From positions 1 to 44,002 of IMG/VR virus record IMGVR_UViG_3300046525_000106: a stretch of 44,002 nt of DNA; one strand, 5' to 3'. The notes below the pieces were generated by a model, which saw nothing but the letters and a program-made list of their open reading frames with translations, was not told the DNA's origin and did not search any database. A program made the translations under genes and the position numbers. Numbering within the stretch: position 1 is the first letter of the stretch; each line of letters begins with the position of its first letter. Below are positions 25,050 through 32,822 of the stretch, piece after piece. Source of the DNA: a virus.

Positions 25050-25811
25050 ATTTCTTTGATTTTTGGATCACTGACTTATGAGCCTCTTCAATAAATAGGT
25101 TATCCAGGGCAAAAATACAGTCACTGAAGATATGAGCATCAACTGGCATATCATTATGCTCAGCATAGACATTGATTGCCTGCTGATCTAAAGATAATGG
25201 AATGCCCTGCTCATATCGTCTAGATCTGATAATCGTGTAAAAGGCTGCAAGAATTGAGTCAGCTGCATAAGAATATTCTGGAGGATCTGGGATATGCCCA
25301 CCTAAGAACTTTATTTGTTCGATTTCGTGCGGCGTTTTTGACGCATAGGTCTTTTTGTACTTGTAGAGTTCGATGACTTTCCCAAAATCGTCGCCTTATC
25401 TTTGTCAGCCTCTTCCTGGATCTTCTGGGCTTGCTCTTTAACGAACGACCAGATCAATAAACCAATATCACCAAGGTTAAGCAGCTTAGATGCATTTTCA
25501 GGCGTGTAAGGTTGATCAATTTCAACTGTTACACCATCTACCACTTCTGCAAAAACAACATCCTTCCAGTCTTCAATTAAATGCGCTCCAGCAGCATCCA
25601 ACAAAAGCTCATGGTAAAGCTTTCCGTTCTCATCTTTTACCATCACATCATAGCCTTTAGATGAGATCTGATTGCCTGCCTTTTCTAACGCAACTTGAAA
25701 CGGCTTATAACCAATCCCACGAATTTTAAACTCAGCCTGTCCATCTACGGTTTCAAATACGCACCACTTAGATACTTCTGAGCTTCGAACAATTCCGACT
25801 TTTAAAGCCAT
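25048..25811 (-). CDS. Tail assembly chaperone GT (-1 frameshift fusion)
   Basis: The G frame continues in the -1 frame into an ORF without its own start. After slippage on GGGAAAG (25383-25377), 145 residues of G are joined to 109 residues of T, giving 254 aa that end at TAG 25050-25048. The T part starts V-I-E-L-Y-K and contains SYAADSILAAFYTII and IFALDNLFIEEAHK. In lambda the G and GT proteins coat the tape measure during tail assembly. The T frame upstream of the slip site has stops within 30 nt, which fits the proposed site closely. Confidence 0.85.
25311..25811 (-). CDS. Tail assembly chaperone G
   Basis: A 166-aa protein made when ribosomes do not shift frame. It has beta-rich residues 1-95 (KWCVFETVDGQAEFKIRG) and a helical C-terminus (ENASKLLNLGDIGLLIWSFVKEQAQK), ending in a basic tail (KRPMRQKRRTKSNK). 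Position between tube protein and tape measure is that of lambda G. GAGGTAGGT precedes the ATG. The frameshift product is a separate entry. Confidence 0.85.
   Translation of the reverse strand: MALKVGIVRSSEVSKWCVFETVDGQAEFKIRGIGYKPFQVALEKAGNQISSKGYDVMVKDENGKLYHELLLDAAGAHLIEDWKDVVFAEVVDGVTVEIDQPYTPENASKLLNLGDIGLLIWSFVKEQAQKIQEEADKDKATILGKSSNSTSTKRPMRQKRRTKSNK
25377..25383 (-). promoter_or_regulatory. Slippery heptamer GGGAAAG
   Basis: In the zero frame it reads G GGA AAG, an exact X XXY YYZ heptamer, the same as in lambda G-GT. An overlapping T TTG GGA two codons upstream also fits the pattern. The following -1 frame is open for 110 codons. Confidence 0.9.
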
Positions 25812-25838
25812 ACCTACCTCTGAAATTTAGGAAATAAA

Positions 25839-25864
25839 AAAGCCCATGGGATTCCATAGGCTTT
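25839..25864 (-). terminator. Intergenic hairpin before chaperone G
   Basis: On the minus strand AAAGCCTATGG pairs with CCATGGGCTTT (one G-U), with U-run, between tube and G genes. Confidence 0.82.
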
Positions 25865-25882
25865 AAGGTTTATTAATTTGAA

Positions 25883-26800
25883 TTACACAAGCGCTCGTAC
25901 AATCGTCGGAGCTGTACGGACTTGAGCAAAGTTGATATCTAAAGTGATGATGTCATCACCACCACCGTCTGGGTGGTTGGCTTCCATGACTTCAAGCTGC
26001 GGGAAGTTGAACGAGTACTTACTTCCTTTGCTGTCTTTAATATCGAAAGTCAGCGTAAACACATCACGGGTTTTGATTGCATCAATCCAACCTGCAGCTG
26101 TGGCCGAGAACATGAATGAAGCATTCGCTTCAATATCCATCATCTTCTCTAAATAGAACTCTGGTGTGTATTTACCAGAACCGATACAGCGGATTGCTTC
26201 CAGATTATTGTTAAGTGAAAGCGTGAGTGACTGCATACACGCCTTACCTTGAATCGATTGACCATTCACAAGCAAGTTTTCAACGTTTGGCATGCTGACA
26301 AGTGGGCGGCTTGATGCAGCTACTGGATTGGTAACTGGGTTTACTTGCTGACGAGTAAATGAATTACCAACCAAGCCAAAGTTACCAGTAATCTTTCCTG
26401 TGGTCTGAATGGTGATTTCACCCGTATTTACCTGAACACCACGGTAAATAAAGACCTGACCAACATCTTCAAAGACTTTAACCAGGGTAAAAGATTTACG
26501 AACTGTGCCTCCAAAGCTTAAAGCGTTGGCTGCCCAGTTGTTAAATGCAAGAGCACTTAAAAATAGATCGAATGTTCCTACAGATAATTCAAACTCTAAC
26601 TGACCAGCTACTTCAGCTTCAGTGACTACACCACCTTGTCGGAATCGTGAATCTACAACTTCACTACTTTCTTCTGTAGAGACGTTTTCTGATAATCCGT
26701 CACTCACACGGCGAACGACGTACCAGATTGGATTAGCTGGGGTTGTTCCCAGTACTGCTTCTTCACAAGCATATAATCGAATTTTTGCGCCTGAACTCAT
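25883..26800 (-). CDS. Major tail tube protein
   Basis: A 305-aa structural protein that forms the tail tube. The N-terminus (SGAKIRLYACEEAVLGTTPA) and the region LEFELSVGTFDLFLSAL are typical of Phage_tube_2-like proteins, with a beta-barrel body and ISNIF-free, beta-rich C-terminal half (LTFDIKDSKGSKYSFNFPQ) ending LDINFAQVRTAPTIVRALV. It is expected to be one of the most abundant virion proteins. GGAGG lies 8 nt before the ATG. It is followed on the transcript by the chaperone genes, as in lambda V-G-T-H. Confidence 0.85.
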   Translation of the reverse strand: MSSGAKIRLYACEEAVLGTTPANPIWYVVRRVSDGLSENVSTEESSEVVDSRFRQGGVVTEAEVAGQLEFELSVGTFDLFLSALAFNNWAANALSFGGTVRKSFTLVKVFEDVGQVFIYRGVQVNTGEITIQTTGKITGNFGLVGNSFTRQQVNPVTNPVAASSRPLVSMPNVENLLVNGQSIQGKACMQSLTLSLNNNLEAIRCIGSGKYTPEFYLEKMMDIEANASFMFSATAAGWIDAIKTRDVFTLTFDIKDSKGSKYSFNFPQLEVMEANHPDGGGDDIITLDINFAQVRTAPTIVRALV

Positions 26801-26831
26801 TTATAGTCCTCCAAAATTTAGGCATAAAAAA

Positions 26832-26850
26832 ACCCGCTTCATCAGCGGGT
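26832..26850 (-). terminator. Intergenic hairpin before tube gene (first)
   Basis: ACCCGC/GCGGGT around 7 nt with seven T on the minus strand. It forms a tandem with 26875-26891. Confidence 0.85.
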
Positions 26851-26874
26851 CGTTTAAAAAATGGGTGTAAAAAA

Positions 26875-26891
26875 ACCGCTAATTAAGCGGT
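26875..26891 (-). terminator. Intergenic hairpin before tube gene (second)
   Basis: ACCGCT-aatta-AGCGGT followed by a U-run on the minus strand, just after the 365-aa gene stop. Confidence 0.85.
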
Positions 26892-26894
26892 CCT

Positions 26895-27992
26895 TTAAAG
26901 AGTTTCATCAGGGTTTGAGGATTCAGGCGGTTCTATACCATTTAGTGCCGCAGAAACTGCTTCAGATAAGTTGGTAGGCTGAAACTCGACGGGTGTTTCA
27001 CTTGGTGGCTCTTCAGGTTCTGGCTCAGGTTCTTCATGCAAGCGAATATCAATCCAGCGACTCTCAGGAATATCTACTGGATTATCAAAATCAGGAACAA
27101 TTGAAGCAGTTTCAATATCGAACTTTTTCTTGTAGGTTTTTACTGAAATGTCGCCATCTTCAAGCTGCTCATAAGACACTGCTACAACTACATTGCCGTT
27201 AGCATCCTTAGGCATTTCGATATACCAGCCTTCTTTGGCAAAGCCTAGGGAGTCTTTAATCAGATAGTCACCAACATCTATCTTTTCAAAACTAATCGGC
27301 TGTTTTGAAGCATCTTCATTCAGTTCAAGTGAATCAGAAAACAGTCTGGCAATCGGTGATGCTGCTTTATAAACCCCGTTTGAATCGACAGTAAAGCCTT
27401 TGGAACTAAGTTCTCCAGTAGTATCTACAGTTACCAACTTACCGCTCATTGCGCTATTAGCTGTGGTAAAAACAATTGGATTTTTGCTGGTATAAACGAT
27501 TTGTTCTGTTTTACTTAGAGTGCTTGTTGCAGGGTTAAAACTCCATGCAATTACGGCCATGTTATTGGCACGGGTTGAGGTGTAATACGGTAAGAATAAC
27601 TCCGTTCCAGTAAGTCCTCCTCGTGTGATCACCATCGAGGGTGCATAACCAGCAATGTAAGGATTGGTATAAATACTTCCTGGTGCATTCTTAAAACGAG
27701 TCCTTTGGCCTCCTGCTTTATAACCGATATCAATATCATTTTCAGTTTCTGATCTTGGAGTACCTCCGTACCCAAAGTCAGATAAACCATATGGGCTATA
27801 AACTGCAACACTACCGTTTTCTGCTCCAATATCTTTTGTTGCCGCTGTACCTAAGCCTGTAACCTGACTAAAGTCTGGTGTTAGGTTTGGAATACCAGCG
27901 GCAAAAGGCAACATAAACTGCCGCTTCCCTTGAGCAGAATTATATTGGAATGGCCGATGATCCCATGAGTATTTAAAAACTAGATTTGCCAT
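26895..27992 (-). CDS. Fibre-like virion protein, 365 aa
   Basis: The N-terminus has the motif TGLGTAATKDIGAE, commonly found at phage tail fibre heads, followed by VYSPYGLSDFGYGG and a strand-rich body. The region DIPESRWIDIRLHEEP is typical of the tail of Acinetobacter phage fibre-like proteins. The C-terminus is Pro/Glu-rich (EEPEPEPEEPP) and probably unstructured. It overlaps the preceding 116-aa gene by its start codon. No chaperone domain seen. Its place between tube and tail terminator genes is unusual for a fibre, so the call is tentative. Confidence 0.6.
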   Translation of the reverse strand: MANLVFKYSWDHRPFQYNSAQGKRQFMLPFAAGIPNLTPDFSQVTGLGTAATKDIGAENGSVAVYSPYGLSDFGYGGTPRSETENDIDIGYKAGGQRTRFKNAPGSIYTNPYIAGYAPSMVITRGGLTGTELFLPYYTSTRANNMAVIAWSFNPATSTLSKTEQIVYTSKNPIVFTTANSAMSGKLVTVDTTGELSSKGFTVDSNGVYKAASPIARLFSDSLELNEDASKQPISFEKIDVGDYLIKDSLGFAKEGWYIEMPKDANGNVVVAVSYEQLEDGDISVKTYKKKFDIETASIVPDFDNPVDIPESRWIDIRLHEEPEPEPEEPPSETPVEFQPTNLSEAVSAALNGIEPPESSNPDETL

Positions 27993-28342
27993 TATGCAGT
28001 TACTCCATCAATGACTTGGAATATCAAAGTTTCAGTATGTTGGATTACTCCACCTACAACTGCTTTGATATCCATCTGACATAAACCTAAAGGCCAAGCT
28101 GTAGTAGTTGCACTCGACTTCACGTTCAACCAGCCTTTCTGGGTCGCTTGGCTCAGAGCAGCGCAAGTTAATGTTGCAACGGCGGTACCATCCAAAGTTT
28201 TGACCTGAGATGTAAATGTATAACCCGTTAAATCAATTGCTCGCCGTACATCATTAGCTGGGTATTGCAGCGCATCATCGACATCGACCAACTGCAAGTT
28301 TAAGTTAAATGTGTCACCACGCTTAAAAACATGATTGCTCAT
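27992..28342 (-). CDS. BppU-like small virion protein, 116 aa
   Basis: A beta-sandwich-like protein (FKRGDTFNLNLQLVDVDD; IDLTGYTFTSQVKTLDGT; ETLIFQVIDGVTA) resembling the N-terminal domains of baseplate upper proteins. It is coupled with the fibre-like gene downstream, so the two may form a complex. AGGA lies 10 nt before the ATG. Function not demonstrated. Confidence 0.6.
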   Translation of the reverse strand: MSNHVFKRGDTFNLNLQLVDVDDALQYPANDVRRAIDLTGYTFTSQVKTLDGTAVATLTCAALSQATQKGWLNVKSSATTTAWPLGLCQMDIKAVVGGVIQHTETLIFQVIDGVTA

Positions 28343-28367
28343 AAGTGATTCCTATAGACATAAAAAA

Positions 28368-28384
28368 ACCACCGATGAGGTGGT
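28368..28384 (-). terminator. Intergenic hairpin
   Basis: ACCACC-gatga-GGTGGT with seven U on the minus strand, directly before the 116-aa gene. Confidence 0.85.
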
Positions 28385-28402
28385 AGTGAGTAAAATGCAA
28401 AA

Positions 28403-28418
28403 ACCGCCCTAAGGCGGT
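28403..28418 (-). terminator. Intergenic hairpin
   Basis: ACCGCC-ctaa-GGCGGT; tail TTTTGC on the minus strand. It lies after the zinc-finger gene, in tandem with 28368-28384. Confidence 0.8.
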
Positions 28419-28435
28419 ATGATCTTGTTGTTTAA

Positions 28436-28624
28436 TTAGATCTGATTCTTTCTGCACTCTTCTTTGCGTGCTTCAATTTCTTTATTGGTGAATTTTTTTC
28501 CACAAGTAGAACATTTCCATAGATGATCACCTTTAAAACTATGGCAAACAGTTTCTACTTGGTCATGGTGGCAATTCACATCCTCTTCTTCGTCATACAA
28601 AGCAAAAGGCTCAAAACCTGTCAT
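28436..28624 (-). CDS. Small zinc-ribbon protein, 62 aa
   Basis: Not recognised by name. Likely metal ligands: CHHDQVETVCHSF, then KCSTCGKKFTN and a last Cys in EECRKN. The CxxC plus the upstream Cys/His group would bind one or two zinc ions. The N-terminus is acidic (DEEEDVNCH). Such small zinc proteins occur between tail and connector genes in Acinetobacter phages. Confidence 0.65.
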   Translation of the reverse strand: MTGFEPFALYDEEEDVNCHHDQVETVCHSFKGDHLWKCSTCGKKFTNKEIEARKEECRKNQI

Positions 28625-28625
28625 A

Positions 28626-29024
28626 TCAATTCACCGTAAATCCTATGGTTACATTGTATTGCACAAAATCAGCATCTTTTCCAGCTTTAATCGATTGCCC
28701 ACTCAAACACTCCAAATCATCAAAAGAATAATGTTCAAAATGTGCCAATAAAGTATCACCGAGAATAGTTAAAGCCTTTTCTCCAGTATGAAGTCGATCA
28801 AAACACTGGACCATGATGTTACCAGTACGACGGGTACAAGGTTTGCCTGCTATGCCAGAAGTAAAACTCTGACCTCCAGCAATCGTAAGATTACACCACA
28901 AGCCTTCCTTTGGAACCGTAAAGCCTGGCGCATTAGGATATTGGATTCGGTTCTGAGCAATACCAGTAAAACTTTGCATGCGATCGATAATTGCTTGCCT
29001 TGTCTGCTCTAATGTCATTGCCAT
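28626..29024 (-). CDS. Tail terminator protein (DUF4128-like)
   Basis: A 132-aa protein predicted to cap the tail after tube assembly, like lambda U. The start is ATG 29024 or 29018 (MAMTLEQTRQAIIDRM), right after the previous stop; a longer frame to 29102 overlaps that gene and is rejected. Motifs: an N-terminal helix, YPNAPGFTVPKEGLWCNLTI, RRTGNIMVQCFDR and a final strand VQYNVTIGFTVN. Confidence 0.75.
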   Translation of the reverse strand: MAMTLEQTRQAIIDRMQSFTGIAQNRIQYPNAPGFTVPKEGLWCNLTIAGGQSFTSGIAGKPCTRRTGNIMVQCFDRLHTGEKALTILGDTLLAHFEHYSFDDLECLSGQSIKAGKDADFVQYNVTIGFTVN

Positions 29025-29025
29025 A

Positions 29026-29394
29026 TTAGCTACCGTACTTTTGAGAAATATAGGTAAATGTAGTGTTGTAAATACCTTGTGGCGCTTGATCAGACCAACC
29101 ATTTTCTAAGCGTTCAGCATATGGTTTATTGTTTTGTATGTAGACCAAATTACCCAACTTAAACTTAATTGCTTGAATAGCTGCATCCTGCACTGCATTT
29201 GTTTCAGGTCCACGCACACCATAGTCAACAGATCCAATTGAAACAATATGAGAAGAACGATAAGCACCAGTATCAACTGGACTTGAAACAACTAATGATT
29301 GAACTGTATCCATTGTGATTTTCTTTACCTGGTCTTCTGCTGTTTTAGCCACCTCAAAACTAAAATCAGTTGGCTTTTTCCCCTTCCACCCCAT
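29026..29394 (-). CDS. HK97 gp10-like tail completion protein
   Basis: A 122-aa protein of the head-tail joining step. The pattern SSPVDTGAYRSS in the middle and PYAERLENGWSDQAPQG near the end is typical of HK97 gp10/Z-like proteins. It lies between a metallopeptidase-like gene and the tail terminator, and overlaps the former by 29 bp. Confidence 0.82.
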   Translation of the reverse strand: MGWKGKKPTDFSFEVAKTAEDQVKKITMDTVQSLVVSSPVDTGAYRSSHIVSIGSVDYGVRGPETNAVQDAAIQAIKFKLGNLVYIQNNKPYAERLENGWSDQAPQGIYNTTFTYISQKYGS

Positions 29395-29770
29395 GCTCTA
29401 CCTCACTTGCTTCGTACATTTCAAATAGGTCTTGTGCGATTGACTGAATTGAATACGCTTCAAATTTAACACTTGGCTCGCGTTCACCCATTCTTCGTTT
29501 TACTATTTGCCAGACATGAACAGCCTCGTGTAAAAGCAGTCCATAAACTTGTAATTTGTCCTTATCCCCCTTATCACCAATTTGGACGATTGCATAAGCT
29601 CCATCAGAAAAGGAACTAACTTGAGCATCTGCACCCATATCTAAAAATTGATCAGCTTTATCCATGTCCTCGAATAACAGATTCATGTGTAGCTGATTTC
29701 TGGCGAGAGTATATTTGACATGTTGAAACGGTGAGGTGTACCACTCAGGCACATAGTCTGTATTAACCAT
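29366..29770 (-). CDS. Zincin-like protein with HExxH
   Basis: A 134-aa protein with LLHEAVHVWQ, an HExxH zinc motif, and a downstream glutamate candidate in KFEAYSIQS. It would thus be a metallopeptidase-like protein, though the role is unknown; related small proteins occur among connector genes. It starts with ATG 29770 and overlaps the gp10-like gene by 29 bp. A second HExxH protein lies at 38858-39499 with no overall similarity. Confidence 0.65.
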   Translation of the reverse strand: MVNTDYVPEWYTSPFQHVKYTLARNQLHMNLLFEDMDKADQFLDMGADAQVSSFSDGAYAIVQIGDKGDKDKLQVYGLLLHEAVHVWQIVKRRMGEREPSVKFEAYSIQSIAQDLFEMYEASEVEHGVEGEKAN

Positions 29771-29782
29771 GATCCATCCTTT

Positions 29783-29953
29783 TCAGCTTAGCAAAGGCGT
29801 TTCAGTAGCCTCTCTGCCGTCAAATGAATTATGAACAAAAATGCCATCCACATATTTGGGATGGCATTCGCAGTGAAAAAATGAATGAGGTTTTAAATCA
29901 CCATCAGGTACAACCTGAACGCTGTCATAGACCTCATGTGCAGTCCACGTCAT
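29783..29953 (-). CDS. Small hypothetical protein, 56 aa
   Basis: A short frame: MTWTAHEVYDSVQ at the N-terminus, then HCECHPKYVDGIFVHNSFDGRE near the middle split by no stop. The His/Cys group could bind a metal. GGAG lies 6 nt before the ATG. It lies in line with the late genes, between a terminator hairpin and the HExxH gene. Confidence 0.7.
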   Translation of the reverse strand: MTWTAHEVYDSVQVVPDGDLKPHSFFHCECHPKYVDGIFVHNSFDGREATETPLLS

Positions 29954-29970
29954 ATTCACTCCATTAAAAA

Positions 29971-29986
29971 ACCCACCGAAGTGGGA
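29971..29986 (-). terminator. Intergenic hairpin
   Basis: CCCAC-cgaa-GTGGG with a U-run on the minus strand; it separates the two-TM gene from the 56-aa gene. Confidence 0.8.
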
Positions 29987-29991
29987 TATTT

Positions 29992-30651
29992 TTAAACTTT
30001 GAATTTTTTGGCTAATATTTTGGATGATTCCAGATGTTGCTTAACTAAATCTAATTTCATATGAACCTGATCATAATATCGGCCAAACTCAATACTGAAA
30101 TCGCCATAGCAATTAATTTGCCGTTTTTCAAAACTCATTAATGCAGTGTAGAAATCAGAGCTAACTTCTTCCATAATTTTCAATATTTGTTCTATCGATT
30201 TGATAAATTCATCATCTAAGTCTAGATTGTAAAAATCTTTTAATGAAATTTTTATCTCACTAGCCTTTTCGTTTAACTCAGCAACCAAAGAAATATAGCT
30301 CTCTAAATTTTGTTTATTTAAAAAATTAATATTTAATAATTTCCAAAAAACATTGAAAGTTTCTGAAATTAAATACTGAGTCTCTTTAATTACTGCTTTA
30401 CTTAAATCTTCATTAATTTTTAACCTATGTTCAACTCTCCAATCACTAAAAAGAATAAATGCTGCAATTGGCGCAAGAAATGATGCTGTTATTGTTAATG
30501 AGTCCTTTAGAACTTCATAAAAAATCGAAGAATCTATTGGCTTTGTTAAATCTGATTTTAAAATGAATCCAAAAATCAAATAAGTTAAACAAAATAAACC
30601 TAGCCAAAAGATTGTAAGCTCGATCTTATCCTTCAACTCTTTCTTAGCCAT
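29992..30651 (-). CDS. Two-TM protein, paralogue-like to 8834-9526
   Basis: A 219-aa membrane protein: helices at about 12-31 and 49-68, then LFSDWRVEHRLKI and a long helical cytoplasmic domain. The helix-LKDSL-helix-LF-x-DW-x-EH arrangement resembles the protein at 8834-9526. It interrupts the connector genes and is flanked by hairpins, so it looks like a late-inserted cargo gene (moron). GGGGG (26-30 nt region ATAGGGGGATATATGGC) lies before the ATG. Unknown function. Confidence 0.7.
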   Translation of the reverse strand: MAKKELKDKIELTIFWLGLFCLTYLIFGFILKSDLTKPIDSSIFYEVLKDSLTITASFLAPIAAFILFSDWRVEHRLKINEDLSKAVIKETQYLISETFNVFWKLLNINFLNKQNLESYISLVAELNEKASEIKISLKDFYNLDLDDEFIKSIEQILKIMEEVSSDFYTALMSFEKRQINCYGDFSIEFGRYYDQVHMKLDLVKQHLESSKILAKKFKV

Positions 30652-30688
30652 ATATCCCCCTATTTTAGAAGGATATTAGACCAACTAT

Positions 30689-31057
30689 TTAAACCTTCCT
30701 CAACTGACATTTCCAAATAGTAGAGGCAGGATCCTGCTGAATATGAACAACTCGAAATGAACCTAAGGTTGTTAGCCATTCATCATCTATTTTAGGGGTC
30801 ATATTCACTTCATTTTGCAGCACAGTAGCTTTCTTATCTGTGGCTAATACTCCAAGCGTTTGTATTTCATATTGACTGTATGAGCCAAATAGTACGCCTC
30901 GGCCTGAGTAATTTTCTTTAAACTCAACATAGGTTTCTGTCTTAGGATCCCAATTTGATTTAGTGACTCGTTCACACGTAAATGTATGAACGGCGTCTGC
31001 TAAATCTTCATTAAATGCTTCAGCAATTTCTGCCTGAATTTCGTCACGTAAGCCCAT
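30689..31057 (-). CDS. Head-tail connector protein, 122 aa
   Basis: The start is ATG 31057, coupled with the stop of the preceding gene (TAATG); the longer frame to 31096 is rejected. The protein begins with an acidic helix (LRDEIQAEIAEAFNEDL) and continues with strands (YSGRGVLFGSYSQYEI, FRVVHIQQDPAST). By position it is a head closure or stopper protein between adaptor and tail completion genes; family not certain. Confidence 0.65.
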   Translation of the reverse strand: MGLRDEIQAEIAEAFNEDLADAVHTFTCERVTKSNWDPKTETYVEFKENYSGRGVLFGSYSQYEIQTLGVLATDKKATVLQNEVNMTPKIDDEWLTTLGSFRVVHIQQDPASTIWKCQLRKV

Positions 31058-31437
31058 TAGATTTTCCTGACAAAAAATACTCGTTTGCTTTTGCAATATG
31101 GTTTGATCAAATCAAGAATAAACTGCTCAGTTGCCGTTAGTTTTGCCGATCCGTCTTGATATTCTTTTTCCGTCTCAACCGTATCGGCCTTTACTTTCTT
31201 GCGCTTTAATGCCTGTTCCTGACCTTGGTATAACTCCCCTTTCATAATGCCTTTTATAATTTGATAAGAGGCAGTTTTGAGGGGTTGAGGTACTGTAGCG
31301 ACATCTTCATAAGGCTTAACATTACGTGCTAATAGATAAGCCTCAGACATCTGAAGATAGTCAGCCTTATCACTGTCAGATAAAGCATCAAAGCCTAGTA
31401 CATGTTCTATTGCTTCTTGTTCAGTGATAAAGCTCAT
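31057..31437 (-). CDS. Head-tail adaptor (DnaT-like/gp6-like), 126 aa
   Basis: A helical protein (EQEAIEHVLGFDALSDSDKADYLQMSEAYLLAR) ending in FILDLIKPYCKSKRVFFVRKI. The layout fits phage adaptor proteins often annotated as DnaT_2-like. It would bind the portal and is next to the capsid-end genes. Coupled by TAATG to the next gene. Confidence 0.68.
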   Translation of the reverse strand: MSFITEQEAIEHVLGFDALSDSDKADYLQMSEAYLLARNVKPYEDVATVPQPLKTASYQIIKGIMKGELYQGQEQALKRKKVKADTVETEKEYQDGSAKLTATEQFILDLIKPYCKSKRVFFVRKI

Positions 31438-31440
31438 GGG

Positions 31441-31815
31441 TTATTCCTTTGGAAGTAGTGCTAACAACTCATCTTTTTTAGCACCAGATTCAAATGCAAT
31501 ACCCTTTTCAGTTAACACAGCTTTGAGCTCATCAACTTTAAGTCCAGCATAATTAATTGGTTGTACCTGATCATCACCAGCGTTTTGATTACCTTCAGGG
31601 TTTTGGTTGTTTTGAGCTTGCTGATTGTCACCATCTGGTGTTTGTTTTCTTTCACCCAATTCAAGCTCGGCAATACGTGCTTTCATGGCTTCAGGGTTAT
31701 TCTGGAAAGCAATAAATTCACCTTTTAAAGTTGCCAGTTGCTCTTCAAGCTCATTAATTCTGTCTTGTGTCATTTGTTGTCTTTCCCGTGCACGGTTAAA
31801 TGATGAAAGGCCCAT
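31441..31815 (-). CDS. HeH/LEM-domain capsid-linked protein, 124 aa
   Basis: An N-terminal coiled coil (DRINELEEQLATLKGEF) and a Gln/Asn-rich linker lead to a C-terminal helix-extended-loop-helix domain (LKVDELKAVLTEKGIAF, then KKDELLALLPKE). HeH domains at the C-terminus of phage head proteins are well known. It directly follows the major capsid gene in transcription order. Confidence 0.75.
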   Translation of the reverse strand: MGLSSFNRARERQQMTQDRINELEEQLATLKGEFIAFQNNPEAMKARIAELELGERKQTPDGDNQQAQNNQNPEGNQNAGDDQVQPINYAGLKVDELKAVLTEKGIAFESGAKKDELLALLPKE

Positions 31816-31835
31816 CTGAGCATCTCCAAAAAATA

Positions 31836-31854
31836 AGGCGGTGTTACCCGCCTT
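31836..31854 (-). terminator. Hairpin after the major capsid gene
   Basis: AAGGCGG/CCGCCTT around 6 nt, then ATTTTTT on the minus strand, 5 bp past the capsid stop. Confidence 0.85.
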
Positions 31855-31858
31855 TTAG

Positions 31859-32809
31859 TTATTTGATCTTGTGCTTGAATGCCACAATACGAATTTGTTT
31901 AGGATCGTATACACGTTCCCAGTTAGTTCCAGTTGCAAGCCCAGAGTTTTTAGGTGCAATACCAGTTACTCCCGCCCATTTGATACCACGTGGATGAAGC
32001 ACAAAGTGACGGCGGTTAATTAGAATGTCTGTACCAGCAAGGCTGTCGCGGTCCGTTTCTACGCCAACCGGTGCACCAATATCTTGGAAACCAACTGCAC
32101 CTTGCCCGAAGAGGAATGAAGTGAATACATCACCATCCACTGGCATGCCATCATCAACAATTACACGGCGATCCATAAAGGTTTTGTAAAGTAAAACGCC
32201 ATCAGCATCACGCACGGTTTCAATCAAACCCTGCTTAGATAAAGCTGACATAGTGAATGAATGCATTGAAATCGCCGTTAATTTATCGACCGCATCGCCA
32301 AGCTTATATGACGCATCGACAAAAGAATGACCATCAATAACCGCTGCGGCCCCTACGCCAGCTGAAATATCATGTACGTTACTTGCCATACTTGCAGCAC
32401 CAAAAACACCTTTAAGGGTATTTACGGTAAAGCCCTGAAACTCACGCGCCCAATAATCTGCTACCAGATCACCAACCGCGCCGAGTGGATCGTCACCAGA
32501 TAAGGCCTTTGCTAGATCATTAGCACCCCATGCCTTACCACGGGCATGGAGAATTGCAATATCTTGACCTGATGTAATGTTATTTACAGTTAAAGGGGTT
32601 TGATCAGAGAGAACTTCAGATTCACCACTTAAATCGTTCCAAAAAGGAATATTTACTGTCGTACCACCCTTAGTTCCGAAAGCTACATCTTCTTCAAGAT
32701 CCCCCACAATGCCAGACTGCCATAAGGCAGATTTCTCAGCGGTTTTATTTAAAACATATGGAGTGAATAATTCAGGTACGATTACATCAGCAATTTTGGT
32801 ATCAGCCAT
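31859..32809 (-). CDS. Major capsid protein
   Basis: A 316-aa shell protein of the HK97 fold, similar to the gp13-like major capsid group: starts MADTKIADVIVPELFTPYVL, then GTTVNIPFWNDLSG, a GRGK-like ARGKAWGANDLAKAL segment, and MDRRVIVDDGMPV. Scaffold upstream and connector genes downstream support it. AGTAAAGCC precedes the ATG with GGAG about 8 nt upstream (AAGGAGTAAAG). Confidence 0.9.
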   Translation of the reverse strand: MADTKIADVIVPELFTPYVLNKTAEKSALWQSGIVGDLEEDVAFGTKGGTTVNIPFWNDLSGESEVLSDQTPLTVNNITSGQDIAILHARGKAWGANDLAKALSGDDPLGAVGDLVADYWAREFQGFTVNTLKGVFGAASMASNVHDISAGVGAAAVIDGHSFVDASYKLGDAVDKLTAISMHSFTMSALSKQGLIETVRDADGVLLYKTFMDRRVIVDDGMPVDGDVFTSFLFGQGAVGFQDIGAPVGVETDRDSLAGTDILINRRHFVLHPRGIKWAGVTGIAPKNSGLATGTNWERVYDPKQIRIVAFKHKIK

Positions 32810-32822
32810 TTGGCTTTACTCC

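Noticed and set aside
29025-29102. N-terminal extension of the tail terminator protein
   Set aside because: It would overlap the gp10-like gene by 77 bp; the two ATGs just after that stop fit the family length.
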